The notes: generated from the letters alone by a model not told the origin. Positions 1 to 9,407 are shown, counted from the first letter of the stretch. The stretch is DNA of 64,000 nt from Oscillatoria acuminata PCC 6304 (GCF_000317105.1 NC_019693.1:4465227-4529226), one strand, 5' to 3'. Made by a program: numbers and translations.

Positions 1-938
1 CCCAGCGCTTATTTGACCCCCTGCGCCAATTTGCCGATAAATTCACCGCCATTCAAGCTGGATTTACCGCCATTGAACGGATTAGCGATATCTTTAACGA
101 AACCATCGAAATTCGCGATCCTGATGTCAAAGAACGGGCAGTGGGTGCCCCGTGGCAAGGTGCAGCCCCAGAGAACAATTCTGTGGCGATCGCCGACTCC
201 AACCCTCATGCCGGAGAAATTCGCTTCCAGAACGTTTCCTTTGCCTATAAAAATGATGAATATGTTCTCAAGAACCTCGACTTTACCATCAAACCCGGTG
301 AAAAAGTCGCCCTAGTCGGTCCTACCGGGGCGGGAAAAAGTTCGATTGTCCGGTTGTTGTGTCGGCTGTACGAAGCGAGTCAAGGTCAAATTCTCGTCGA
401 TGGCGTCAATGTTCGAGATATGCGCCAAGCTGAATTACGCCAACATATCGGTGTAATTTTGCAGGATGGATTTTTGTTTGCGGGGGATGTTAAAAGTAAT
501 ATCAGCCTGGGAGAAACCTATACCCTAGCTGAGATTCAATCTGCTGCAGAACGAACCAATGTAGCCAGTTTTATTGAGGATTTACCCCAAGGCTACAATA
601 CCCAATTGCGGGAACGGGGGACTAATTTATCCGGGGGACAAAAGCAACTGTTAGCTTTTGCCAGGGCGGCGATTCGCAATCCGAAAATTTTAGTGCTAGA
701 TGAAGCAACCGCTAGTTTAGATGTGGGAACGGAGTCCTTAATTCAAGATGCCTTAGACCATTTATTACAGGACCGCACAGCGATTATTATCGCCCACCGT
801 CTCTCGACCATTAAAAATGTCGATCGCATTCTCGTGCTCAAGCAAGGGCAACTGGTGGAACAAGGCAGTCACGAGGAATTGTTACAACAAGGTGGACTCT
901 ATGCCGGGTTATATCAGTTACAGATGTTAGGAAAGTAA
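1..938 (+). CDS. ABC exporter, ATP-binding half (5' truncated by window)
   Basis: This is the C-terminal part of a type I ABC exporter half-transporter, which couples ATP hydrolysis to export across the inner membrane. The reading frame is open from base 3, so the permease lies upstream of the window. The first residues (QRLFDPLRQF, then ERISDIF) look like the end of the transmembrane domain. The nucleotide-binding domain follows with Walker A GPTGAGKSS, the ABC signature LSGGQKQ, Walker B ILVLDEATASLD and the H-loop AHRLSTI. An in-frame GTG at 141 could be mistaken for a start, but it lies inside the linker between the two domains. The substrate cannot be told from this half. A strong hairpin with a T-run follows at 1106-1139. 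Confidence 0.93.
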   Translation, partial: QRLFDPLRQFADKFTAIQAGFTAIERISDIFNETIEIRDPDVKERAVGAPWQGAAPENNSVAIADSNPHAGEIRFQNVSFAYKNDEYVLKNLDFTIKPGEKVALVGPTGAGKSSIVRLLCRLYEASQGQILVDGVNVRDMRQAELRQHIGVILQDGFLFAGDVKSNISLGETYTLAEIQSAAERTNVASFIEDLPQGYNTQLRERGTNLSGGQKQLLAFARAAIRNPKILVLDEATASLDVGTESLIQDALDHLLQDRTAIIIAHRLSTIKNVDRILVLKQGQLVEQGSHEELLQQGGLYAGLYQLQMLGK

Positions 939-980
939 TGTTCGTCGTAACGCACGATTTACGCCAATTTTGAGAATTCA

Positions 981-1025
981 CTGTAAATGTAGAGGCGAAA
1001 AAGCGAATCGCCTCTACATTTACGG
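981..1025. repeat. Inverted repeat, GTAGAGGCG-type palindrome
   Basis: Arms of 18 bp at 981-998 and 1008-1025 match at 17 positions around a 9-base loop. The core GTAGAGGCGA/TCGCCTCTAC belongs to the dispersed palindrome family seen at 5355, 30122, 43606, 47381 and 62354. It lies between the ABC gene and its terminator. Confidence 0.8.
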
Positions 1026-1105
1026 TAAAGAGGGATTGATTTTGAGGGGAAGGCTTATATATATATTGCGGCACAGATTTCCATGATACTAATATACACA
1101 AAACA

Positions 1106-1139
1106 CGATCGCCTGTCAAGAGGCGATCGCCTTTTTTTT
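1106..1139 (+). terminator. Intrinsic terminator after the ABC exporter gene
   Basis: A perfect 9-bp stem, CGATCGCCT/AGGCGATCG, with a 6-base loop is followed by CC and eight Ts. It is oriented to end plus-strand transcription from the ABC gene. The stem is built from HIP1-like sequence. Confidence 0.8.
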
Positions 1140-1200
1140 GTGAGTTAGCTCAAGATTAGTATAATCTAGTGCAACTCCGTTGGACGTTTAGGGCAATCGG

Positions 1201-2109
1201 TCAAGCCTGGACTTCCTGTAACAAGGCTTGGAATCGGAGGTCATGGCGAATCGAGTCCCAGGTTCCATCTAGGCGAGTCCGTTCTTGACATTGGTCTGGG
1301 GCTTGGGAAATATAAGCGTGCAGATGTTCGATCGCCCGTTCAATTTGACCCAGGAGGAGATGACAGGTGGCCTTGGCATAATGGACTTCGGGAAAATCCG
1401 CCTCAATATCCAGGGCCTCGGCGTAGTTGGCGATCGCCTTTTCATACCGCCCAAAGCGTTGCCAGGTTTCGCCGCGTCGGTACCAGGCCCAGCGATCGTT
1501 CGGACGCAGGTCTAAGGCATGGTCATAACTATCTAGCGCTTCTTCATAGCGATTATGTTTTGCTAAAACTTCCCCGCGACGATACCAGGCCCAATAGTCA
1601 TCCCGGCGTTCTTTGAGGGCCTGGTCAAAGCTGGCGACTGCCTCCTCAACCTGTCCGAGTTCCCCTAACGCTTTACCCCGTTGATACCAGGCCCAATAGT
1701 CCCGTGATCGCAATTCTAGGGCTTTATCGTAATTGGCAATGGCCTCTTCATGACAGTTTGTATGTCTTAAGGCATTCCCCCGACGATACCAGGCCCAATA
1801 ATCATTGGGTTTGCTTTCCAATGCCTGATCATAAGAAGCGACGGCCTCTTGATACCGCTGGAGGACCGCCAGTGCATTGGCCCGTTCATAACAGGCCCAA
1901 TAATCATGGGGTCGGATTTCCAGGGCCTGGTTATAACTGGCGATCGCCTCTTCATACCGTTTCGAGTCATGGAGAACGCTGGCCCGCTTATACCACTCTT
2001 GATAATCCTTCGGTTGGTCTGCTGATTCTGGCTTGAGTGCCGTCGCGGTGGCGCTGTTCCCTGAATCTGTTGAACGGTCTAATCCCATTGAGTCTTGATT
2101 TTCGCTCAT
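1201..2109 (-). CDS. TPR-repeat protein (YWAWY type)
   Basis: A 302-residue protein made of about seven 34-residue tetratricopeptide repeats after a short polar N-terminus. TPR arrays form helical solenoids that bind other proteins. No signal peptide, membrane helix or catalytic domain is visible, so it is probably a cytoplasmic scaffold or adaptor. Units follow a tight consensus, DYWAWYRRG then YEEAVASYDQALE, and the aromatic DYWAWY block repeats almost unchanged. The ATG at 2109 has GGAG-like sequence upstream. The next gene on the same strand (2528-3721) encodes a longer paralogue with the same consensus, so the pair arose by duplication and may share a partner. The specific function is unknown. 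Confidence 0.85.
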   Translation of the reverse strand: MSENQDSMGLDRSTDSGNSATATALKPESADQPKDYQEWYKRASVLHDSKRYEEAIASYNQALEIRPHDYWACYERANALAVLQRYQEAVASYDQALESKPNDYWAWYRRGNALRHTNCHEEAIANYDKALELRSRDYWAWYQRGKALGELGQVEEAVASFDQALKERRDDYWAWYRRGEVLAKHNRYEEALDSYDHALDLRPNDRWAWYRRGETWQRFGRYEKAIANYAEALDIEADFPEVHYAKATCHLLLGQIERAIEHLHAYISQAPDQCQERTRLDGTWDSIRHDLRFQALLQEVQA

Positions 2110-2527
2110 AATAGCGCTCCAAAGCAGAAAATATCTGCGCTTTGTGGATTGGTTCCCTCGATTCGGGCTATCTGTTTGCCATTTAGCTGCTTGTCTGCCC
2201 TTTCGATAAGCGTTTATACTGACTTAGCTCAAATTTTAATCCGAGGTTGCGGGGGGTCCATTCATTGTAAATCCCCTCTAGAATCTTAGAGGATTTTTGA
2301 CCCTTTCTATTCAATTAAATTAATCTTTTTATTTCACGAATTAAACGCACTTTATTTCCCAATTTCAGGGAGGTTTTGTCAGTAAATCTTGACATTTTCA
2401 AACCAATGAATCGTCAGTTCCCTCGATACCGGAGACAGGGGATGAAACGTGAAAAATTTAGGCCAGGGTCTTTCAACGTTCCACCCCAAGAGTCTAAACT
2501 CTTAGTGCAAGATCAGCCGAAAGAAAG
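2110..2527. other. Intergenic spacer between the two TPR genes
   Basis: No coding sequence can be supported. It holds a hairpin with a T-run near 2268-2300 (CCCCTCTA/TAGAGG), oriented as a plus-strand terminator although no plus-strand gene ends here. The rest is unremarkable AT-richer sequence. Confidence 0.5.
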
Positions 2528-3721
2528 TTACATCAACCCTTGAAAGGTGCGATCGCCGCGCAAACCGTCAAATTCCCTGTCTGTGGCAAGTTTCTCCAGA
2601 TAGGAGTCTCCCCCCCAATGAATCGCCTGTTCCAAGCTGGCAACGGCCCCTAGGCCATCCCCTTGGCGAATCAAGTACCGGGCCAAGTCGTACCAAATTG
2701 CCCCATCTTCCGGTTCAATGGTCAGGGCTTTTTGAAAACTCATCACCGCCTCATCGTAGCGACAGAGTTCCCCTAAAGCGATACCCAGGTCATGCCAAAC
2801 CCAACCGCTTAAGCGCTCATAATCTTCACCCCAACGGGTCCAGTTCGGTTCACATTCCAAGGCGCGGTCAAAGCTGGCCACCGCCTCCTCGTAGTTGCCT
2901 AACTGACTATGGGCATTCCCCAATTGATACCAAGGCCAGAAATTATCCGAATAGATAGAAATAGCCCGTTCGTAGCACTGGAGGGCTTCGGCAGGGCGGC
3001 CTAGGTCATCTAGGGCAATCCCGCGATCGTACCAAACCAAATCATCCTCGGGGTCAATTTCCAGTGCCCGGTCATAACTGGCGATCGCCGCTTCGGTTTC
3101 TCCCAACAAATCCAACATTTTCCCCTGGCGATACCAGGCCATCTCTGCGGTAGGTTTCATTTCTAAAGCAAAATCATAACTCGCTAACGCCTTCTCATAC
3201 TCCTGCATCATCTCCAGGGCAATCCCGCGACGATACCAGGCCCAATAATCCGTCGGACGCACTTCTAAGGCGCGGTCATAGCTGGCGACTGCCTCCTCGT
3301 AGCGACTGGCCCGGGCTAGGGTAATCGCCCGTTCATACCAGGCCCAATAGTCTCCCGGACGGGCTTCCAAGGCGCGGTCATAGCTGGCAACTGCCTCGTC
3401 ATACTCCCGCAATTGGCGGAAGGCGCTTCCCCGTTCATACCAGGCCCAATAGTCTCCAGGACGAGCTTTTAAGGCGCGGTCATAGCTGGCGACTGCCTCC
3501 TCATACCGACCCAACTCATCTAAAACATTGCCAATTTGATACCAGGCCCAATAGTCTTCCGGGCGATATTCCACCGCTTTATCGTAGCAACTGAGGGCAT
3601 CATGATAATGACCCGCATCCCGCATGGCATTGGCCTGTTGATACCATTCCCAATAGCTATCGGGCCTACACTCTAAAGTGCGCTCATAGATAGAGATGGC
3701 GCGACTCATAGTTTGACTCAT
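2528..3721 (-). CDS. TPR-repeat protein (YWAWY type), longer paralogue
   Basis: A 397-residue protein consisting almost wholly of about ten TPR units with the consensus PxDYWAWYxRG and RYEEAVASYDRALE. The DNA of successive units (GCCCAATAG, TCATAGCTGGC blocks) is highly similar, which suggests unit duplication or gene conversion. It is paralogous to the gene at 1201-2109. The frame stays open to a TTG at 3775, but the ATG at 3721 (MSQTMSRA) is the more likely start because the first repeat begins just after it. No signal peptide, TM segment or enzyme domain is present. It is divergent from the aspartate ammonia-lyase gene, with about 120 bp between starts that presumably hold both promoters. 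The role is inferred only as protein-protein interaction. Confidence 0.83.
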   Translation of the reverse strand: MSQTMSRAISIYERTLECRPDSYWEWYQQANAMRDAGHYHDALSCYDKAVEYRPEDYWAWYQIGNVLDELGRYEEAVASYDRALKARPGDYWAWYERGSAFRQLREYDEAVASYDRALEARPGDYWAWYERAITLARASRYEEAVASYDRALEVRPTDYWAWYRRGIALEMMQEYEKALASYDFALEMKPTAEMAWYRQGKMLDLLGETEAAIASYDRALEIDPEDDLVWYDRGIALDDLGRPAEALQCYERAISIYSDNFWPWYQLGNAHSQLGNYEEAVASFDRALECEPNWTRWGEDYERLSGWVWHDLGIALGELCRYDEAVMSFQKALTIEPEDGAIWYDLARYLIRQGDGLGAVASLEQAIHWGGDSYLEKLATDREFDGLRGDRTFQGLM

Positions 3722-3843
3722 ACTTTTAGTGCAAAATCTATTTGATCTGTCCAATATTAAGGATACTGCGATCAAAGCTCACTCTGCTCGGTAAAATTAC
3801 TTTGAATTGTTTAAATTTTCAACAATAAGCCCAGAAAGATTTG

Positions 3844-5253
3844 ATGAGCGAACAATCGGAATTAGACTACCGCATAGAACGGGATTCAATGGGAGAACGG
3901 CAAATCCCCGCCGCTGCCTACTATGGCATCCAAACCCTGCGGGCCACGGAAAATTTTCCCATCAGCGGACTCAAACCCTTACCCACCTATCTGGATGCCT
4001 GTTTGCTGATCAAAAAAGCCACCGCCCTTGCCAATGGTGAACTCGGCTGCATTCCCCCAGAACTGAGTCAGGCGATCGCTGATGCCGCCGATGAAATCCT
4101 CAACGGCGCATTACGGGATCAATTTGTGGTCGATGTTTACCAAGCCGGTGCCGGAACCTCTCACCACATGAACGTAAACGAAGTGCTGGCGAATCGTGCC
4201 CTGGAACTGTTGGGGGACGTTAAGGGCAATTATCAAAGGATTAGCCCAAATGATACGGTCAATTACGGACAATCCACCAATGATGTCATCCCCACCGCCA
4301 TTCGCATCGGGGGACTCTTGGCATTGCAGCATAGTCTTTATCCGGCACTCAACAAGGCGATCGCCGCCCTAGAAGCCAAAGCAGTAGAATTCCAGGATAT
4401 CGTCAAATCCGGCAGAACCCATCTGCAAGACGCGGTACCCGTCAGACTCGGGGAAAGTTTTCGCGCCTGGGCCTATATACTCACGGAACACCGGACGCGC
4501 ATCGAAACCGCCGGGAAAGAACTCACCGTACTGGGGATTGGGGGAAGTGCTGCGGGAACGGGTTTAAATACTCATCCGAAGTATCGTGCACAGGTGGTAA
4601 AGATTCTCTCCGAGTTAATTAATATCCCCCTGACGCCAACGCCGCACTTGATGGCAGCCATGCAAAGTATGGCCCCCTTTGTCAGCGTTTCGGGATCATT
4701 AAGAAATTTAGCCACAGATTGCCTAAAAATTTCCCATGATTTGCGCTTGATGGATTCGGGACCGAAAACGGGACTGAAGGAAATTCAATTACCTCCTGTG
4801 CAACCCGGGTCCTCGATTATGCCGGGAAAATATAATCCGGTGATGGCAGAGATGACTTCGATGGTGTGTTTTCAGGTGATGGGATATGACAGTGCGATCG
4901 CCCTTGCCGCACAAGGGGGACAATTGGAACTAAACGTGATGATGCCGTTGATTGCCTATAACCTAATTCACAGCATTGAAATTTTAGGTCATGCGATCGG
5001 GGCACTCAGCGAGTTTTGTCTCCAGGGGATTACCTGCGATCGCAGTCGCTGTGAACAGTATGCCGAAGGCAGTTTAGCCCTCGTCACCGCCCTCAACCCC
5101 CACATCGGCTACCTCAACGCCGCCGCTGTTGCTAAAGAATCCCTAGAAACAGGTAAATCCTTAAGGCAAATCGTCCTAGAACGAGGTCTAATGACCTCAG
5201 AACAGTTAGCGGAGGTTCTGGACTTACAGAAAATGAGCGCCCTCCCTAATTAG
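3844..5253 (+). CDS. aspA: Aspartate ammonia-lyase (class II fumarase family)
   Basis: A 469-residue enzyme of the fumarase/aspartase superfamily. It probably catalyses reversible deamination of L-aspartate to fumarate and ammonia in the cytosol. The superfamily signature GSSIMPGKYNP, which forms the mobile catalytic loop, lies near residue 322. SGRTHLQDAVPVRLGE is the conserved second region. The N-terminus (RDSMGERQIPAAAYYGIQTL, ENFPISG) resembles aspartases more than FumC, whose equivalent reads MG..EVP...YWGAQT. A fumarase assignment cannot be fully excluded. The ATG at 3844 follows an in-frame TTG at 3841 and is the better start. The length is normal for the family. Confidence 0.85.
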   Translation: MSEQSELDYRIERDSMGERQIPAAAYYGIQTLRATENFPISGLKPLPTYLDACLLIKKATALANGELGCIPPELSQAIADAADEILNGALRDQFVVDVYQAGAGTSHHMNVNEVLANRALELLGDVKGNYQRISPNDTVNYGQSTNDVIPTAIRIGGLLALQHSLYPALNKAIAALEAKAVEFQDIVKSGRTHLQDAVPVRLGESFRAWAYILTEHRTRIETAGKELTVLGIGGSAAGTGLNTHPKYRAQVVKILSELINIPLTPTPHLMAAMQSMAPFVSVSGSLRNLATDCLKISHDLRLMDSGPKTGLKEIQLPPVQPGSSIMPGKYNPVMAEMTSMVCFQVMGYDSAIALAAQGGQLELNVMMPLIAYNLIHSIEILGHAIGALSEFCLQGITCDRSRCEQYAEGSLALVTALNPHIGYLNAAAVAKESLETGKSLRQIVLERGLMTSEQLAEVLDLQKMSALPN

Positions 5254-5302
5254 AACTCGCGAAGAAATCCAGAAACAACTTCAGTGGTTCTCCACTCTTC
5301 AC

Positions 5303-5410
5303 CGTCATGACTTGCGGTTTGCGGGGACAGGACCTACCCATAAACCCCGTATGCTGTAGGGTTGATTCGCGAATCAACCCTACATTTAGAGTCCATAGCA
5401 AGTCGTGACG
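5303..5410. repeat. MITE-like inverted-repeat element with perfect palindrome
   Basis: Outer 13-bp inverted repeats, CGTCATGACTTGC (5303-5315) and the complement of GCAAGTCGTGACG (5398-5410), differ at one base. They enclose a perfect 30-bp palindrome at 5355-5384 with the centre GATTCGCGAATC. The structure suggests a small non-autonomous element. It occupies most of the spacer 5254-5576, where I see no gene. Confidence 0.65.
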
Positions 5411-5576
5411 TTGAACCGGGGAAAGCACTTCAGCAGTACCCGGAAGCGGTGCAAAATCCAGCGTGACCCCGATTCCATGAGATGCCTGTTTTGTCTAGGA
5501 CAGGCTTCCTGTTAAATTAAGTAGAGGTGGCGGCATACCACCGACATTCACAAAATTGTCAATATGGAGTGCAATT

Positions 5577-5897
5577 ATGGCGAGAGGTTCATTTGCCACA
5601 ATGCAAGCTCAATCGAGTACAGAGGTGACCTTTTATTATGAAAACGGTCATACAGACTCTTTTAAGGTTCCGGTTCCCGGACCCCAATTCCAGCAGCAGT
5701 TACCCCAGTTGTTAGCCCAACCCTGGATTATCTTTCATCTGATGGATAACACCGTGATAGTCTCAACAGCTAAGGTGATTAAGGTAGAAATTAATCCACC
5801 TGTTCCAGAACTGCAAGGTCCCGGCGTCATCAATAATGGAGAACGAGTGACGACGATGCAGCGTGGTGCTACAGGACGATTACCACAGAGTGGTTGA
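5577..5897 (+). CDS. Conserved hypothetical small protein
   Basis: A 106-residue soluble protein that I do not recognise as a named family. It has a beta-rich N-terminal half (STEVTFYYENG, then SFKVPVPGPQF), an acidic/hydrophobic middle (WIIFHLMDNTVIV) that could form a short beta-barrel or sandwich, and a disordered C-terminus. The ATG at 5577 has GGAG seven bases upstream, which is better than the in-frame TTG at 5556. It stands alone between the spacer repeat and the DUF362 gene. Confidence 0.65.
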   Translation: MARGSFATMQAQSSTEVTFYYENGHTDSFKVPVPGPQFQQQLPQLLAQPWIIFHLMDNTVIVSTAKVIKVEINPPVPELQGPGVINNGERVTTMQRGATGRLPQSG

Positions 5898-6033
5898 ATT
5901 TTCAATTCCTCGATGCAGGGAATTTTTGAATGGGGTCAGAGTCATGGCAGGGAGGGGATTCATCACTCTAAAATGTTCACCCCTTCCAGGTCGGGGTTGA
6001 CTCTTTTTTAATAAAATTAGCTCAGTTTATCTG

Positions 6034-6993
6034 ATGACAATCGTTAGTTTAATTCGCGCCAACTCTTACGAACAAGCTGTTCTCAGAGCGTCTATAGAGA
6101 CTGTCTTAGCGCCTCTCGGGGGAATGGCTGCCATTGTTAAACCGGGCAGTCGCGTTCTGCTGAAACCTAATTTGCTCACCGGATCCCGTCCGACGAAAGA
6201 ATGTGTCACTCGCCCCGAAATCGTTTCCTGTGTGGCGGAAATGGTGATGGAGGTGGGAGGAAAACCTTTTTTAGGAGATAGTCCCGCTTTTGGCAGTGCG
6301 CGGGGGGTGGCGTTTGCCAATGGATATCAGGAAATTGTGGAACAATTGAATTTGCCGATTGTGGAATTTCATGGCAAGCGATACCCTACAAATGCTACTG
6401 AATTTAATCATTTACGATTGTCGAAGGAGGCAATGGAAGCGGATGTTGTGATTAATTTACCGAAGGTAAAATCCCATGTTCAATTGACGATGACAATGGG
6501 GGTTAAAAATTTATTTGGCTGTGTTCCCGGAAAGATGAAAGCCTGGTGGCATTTGGAAGCGGGAAAGGATGTGAATCGTTTTGGAGAAATGTTGGTGGAA
6601 ACGGCAAGGGCAATTTCTCCTAATTTAACGATTGTCGATGGAATTATTGGCCATGAAGGGAATGGTCCGAGTGGGGGAGAACCTCGGCTGTTGGGACTGT
6701 TGGCGGCATCGGAGAATGTGTTTGCTTGCGATCGCGCCCTGTTAGAGGTGCTGAATGTCTCACCGGAACTCGTCCCTACCGCTGCGGCATCGTTACGATT
6801 AGGGGTCTGTCCAGAACTGGCAGAGATCCAGTTTCCCTTGTTGAAACCTGTGGACCTCAAAGTTGATGATTGGAAGCTACCAGAGGCGCTAGTTCCCCTT
6901 GATTTTGGAATGCCTCGGGTTCTCCAGTCTACGTTCCGGCATTTGTACATTCGGTTTATTAAAGAACCAATAAAATTGTATGGGAATCGGTAG
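6034..6993 (+). CDS. DUF362 domain-containing protein
   Basis: A 319-residue cytosolic protein of the DUF362 family, whose members often occur with Fe-S clusters or in redox metabolism but whose reaction is mostly unknown. The family pattern is clear: VLLKPNLL near residue 44, TRPEIV, GDSPAFGSARG, NLPKVKSHVQLTMTMGVKNLFGCVPG near residue 140 and VDGIIGHEGNGPSGGEPR near residue 205. No appended CxxCxxC ferredoxin domain is present, unlike many DUF362 proteins. The ATG at 6034 begins the conserved region directly. The gene is monocistronic and is followed by a repeat-rich spacer. Confidence 0.85.
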   Translation: MTIVSLIRANSYEQAVLRASIETVLAPLGGMAAIVKPGSRVLLKPNLLTGSRPTKECVTRPEIVSCVAEMVMEVGGKPFLGDSPAFGSARGVAFANGYQEIVEQLNLPIVEFHGKRYPTNATEFNHLRLSKEAMEADVVINLPKVKSHVQLTMTMGVKNLFGCVPGKMKAWWHLEAGKDVNRFGEMLVETARAISPNLTIVDGIIGHEGNGPSGGEPRLLGLLAASENVFACDRALLEVLNVSPELVPTAAASLRLGVCPELAEIQFPLLKPVDLKVDDWKLPEALVPLDFGMPRVLQSTFRHLYIRFIKEPIKLYGNR

Positions 6994-7643
6994 CCGTAAT
7001 ATCAATTCCGGTGGATTAACTAACCTAAAAAACCCTTTCTTCCTCTTCTCCCCCTCTTCTCCCCCTTCCCTCAGAGGGAAGGGGGTTGGGGGGTCTTACA
7101 AGAGTAGTTTTTTTACACTTCCGGTCCCCTCCCCTTGCCAAGGGGAGGGTATAGGGTGGGGTTCTTCTGGGGCGAGATCGCCACTTGCGCGTCACTCATA
7201 AGGAGGCTTAATCGCCTGTAGGGAGCCGGGTGCCAACCTCTTTCTTCGTGACGAAAGCGATCGCCCTTGCGCGTGGACCCTCCATGTAATAACTCTTCCT
7301 GACTTGCCGCAGGCCAAGTCAGGAGGACCCCACCCTAACCCTCCCCAAGACATCGGGGAGGGGACCGGAAACGTAAAAAACCTACTCTTGTAAGGGTTGG
7401 GGGGTTAGGTCACTCTGGGCGATCGCGCCAACATACTATAAGATTTCTCCGGTAGATTAACCTAAAAAACCATTTCTTCCTCCTCTCCTCCTCTCCTCCT
7501 CTTCTCCCCCTTCCCTCTTAGGGAAGGGGGTTGGGGGGTTAGGTCACTCTGGGCGATCCAGCAAACATAATATAACACTTCGATTTAGGATGAGATTACA
7601 GCAACAGAAACCCGGTTTCTACCTGTTACTAACCCAAGAAAAT
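6994..7643. repeat. Mosaic intergenic repeat region
   Basis: No gene is seen in 650 bp. The region is assembled from repeated modules. A unit starting GGATTAACTAACCTAAAAAA near 7013 recurs near 7453. Purine/pyrimidine modules of the type CCCTTCCCTCAGAGGGAAGG occur at about 7060 and 7510. GGGGTTAGGTCACTCTGGGC occurs twice, at about 7401 and 7540. The GTAGTTTTTTTAC/CCGGTCCCC block near 7105-7130 is repeated in inverted form near 7355-7390. A GAAACCCGGTTTC palindrome sits at 7606-7620. Confidence 0.7.
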
Positions 7644-9044
7644 TTACGCTTCTCCAATCAAAGTAAATGCAGCCCATTCTCGGGGGTTGGGATATTGTTC
7701 CATTGTCGTTAACATGGCAGTTCTTAGGGATTGAGCTTTATCACAGGTTTGCCGGAATTGGTGATAAAATTCTTTCATGAAATCGAGGTTAGAGCTACTC
7801 GGTGGCAACCAGAGAGACATGAGTAAACTGGGGACTCCGGCGGTGATAAAAGCCTGAGATAATTCCACAACTCCATCTCCCCAAATTCGACCTCTGCCAG
7901 TATCGCAGCCACTCAAAACGACGAGTTCAGCTTGGAGATTTAAGTGCAGGATGTCATTAATATTTAACAGTCCATGATTGTTGGGACTCGGTGCCAAGGC
8001 GATCGCCGATTGCAATCCTTCGATATCATCGAGAAACGCATGGGTAGCCAGATGAATGATATCAGCAGAACGCATTTTTTCCAGGATCGCTGATTTGGTC
8101 GCCCGATCGCCTGTAATCGCTTGAGTTTGCAAAACCTGGGCGATCGCCTCCGCTTCCAGTTGCGTCCCGGGAATTTGCAGCAATTGCACCGGAGGTTCCC
8201 CAAATTCCAAACAAATGCTGGGCATGGTGGGGTTTCCGACGACAAGGCATTCTTGAGGAGATTCCAGGGGGGGAGAGCAATCAAGACTGCTGTTGCCTCC
8301 CACCGTCTGAAGGGCGAGTTCCCGTTCAACAATGGGTTTTCGCTGTCGATGAGTCACTTCCAAGGCTTGAATCGAGGGCGCAGTGAGCAGGGTATGCTTT
8401 TCAATGGGATATTGACCGTTGGAATCGATTAATGCCGCAAAGGGAACCAAAAATAAGAAATCTTGGGGAATAATCGTCACCCGTTTTTGGGGGTCCTGGG
8501 GTAGTAAATCGGCGATGGGTTCCAGGAGGATTTGATACAGGAACTGGAGTTGCTGACGACAAAGCAACCGTTCGCGATCGCTATAGCCCACATTAATTAA
8601 TTCCCGGACACTGCGAACCAGTCCCGCTAGGGAGGTATTATCTTCGGACCACAACGATTGCAGGTCTACTTGACGAAAGCTAACTTTTCCCGCTGGCGAA
8701 ATCACCCAAATAAAGAGTTCCGTGGCATAAGCATACAGGGTATTTAGCCCGATTTGCAGCCGGGACATTTCATAAAATTGTTGATAATCATAAATCAAGG
8801 AATAATAAACTAAAGTCGAATTTTGAGCTTTAGCGATTTGTTTAATTTTATAAAGACTCGGGGGTTCTACGGACCCGTGGCACTTACCCTCTGGTCCTAA
8901 TCGGGAAGCTAATAGATGCTCAACCGCTTTGGCTCGTCCTTGCTCGGCGACTTCTAAGGCCGATTCAGTTCTGCGTTGAATTACTAAAATTCGTTCAAAG
9001 CCTCGGTAAATATCCGGTTGTCCCTCATTCGCAAAAACGTTCAT
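7644..9044 (-). CDS. CHAT domain-containing protein
   Basis: A 466-residue protein whose C-terminal half is a CHAT domain, the caspase-HetF-associated cysteine-peptidase-like fold of the separase/caspase clan. The predicted dyad is visible: His335 in HLATHAFLDD and Cys380 in VVLSGCDTG. The N-terminus (RTESALEVAEQGRAKAVEHLL) matches the segment that usually follows a long TPR array in cyanobacterial CHAT proteins, yet only about 20 residues precede it. This form has therefore lost or never had its TPR sensor. The ATG at 9044 has AGGGG seven bases upstream, so the short start looks genuine. Likely role: protease or signalling effector in the cytosol. The substrate is unknown. Confidence 0.87.
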   Translation of the reverse strand: MNVFANEGQPDIYRGFERILVIQRRTESALEVAEQGRAKAVEHLLASRLGPEGKCHGSVEPPSLYKIKQIAKAQNSTLVYYSLIYDYQQFYEMSRLQIGLNTLYAYATELFIWVISPAGKVSFRQVDLQSLWSEDNTSLAGLVRSVRELINVGYSDRERLLCRQQLQFLYQILLEPIADLLPQDPQKRVTIIPQDFLFLVPFAALIDSNGQYPIEKHTLLTAPSIQALEVTHRQRKPIVERELALQTVGGNSSLDCSPPLESPQECLVVGNPTMPSICLEFGEPPVQLLQIPGTQLEAEAIAQVLQTQAITGDRATKSAILEKMRSADIIHLATHAFLDDIEGLQSAIALAPSPNNHGLLNINDILHLNLQAELVVLSGCDTGRGRIWGDGVVELSQAFITAGVPSLLMSLWLPPSSSNLDFMKEFYHQFRQTCDKAQSLRTAMLTTMEQYPNPREWAAFTLIGEA

Positions 9045-9407
9045 GTTTTGCCCCTAAATTCAGCATTTAATACGATCGCCTTGACCGGGAGGAAACGCCA
9101 CGTTATTTTTAGGCGATCGCTTCAATCATACTCGATTCCACCCGTTATGAATAGCTCATTTTCAGGGCTTTTACCCGGTTTTTTGTTGCGTTTTGTTGCG
9201 CGATCACCGAGTTCGGGAAAGCGGGGTTAGGAGTTCAGAAGAATCGAGGGTTGTTGATGAAAGCAAATCCAGAATTTTTAGATCCAGTGGAGTAGGTCCC
9301 TTCAATCATCGCGGTTCGCTCTAACAAAGGGACCTCACCCCTGCTTCAAATTTGAGCAACACCCAAACTGAGCAGGATAGGGGGAGATGTCAATTTGAAG
9401 ATTGCCC
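9045..9407. other. Intergenic spacer, no gene seen
   Basis: 363 bp between the CHAT gene and the membrane hypothetical gene. It contains two HIP1-type GATCGC sites and short repeats of TTTTGTTGCG near 9181-9200. It holds no supported ORF or RNA. The CHAT-gene promoter should lie near 9060-9130 on the minus strand. Confidence 0.4.
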
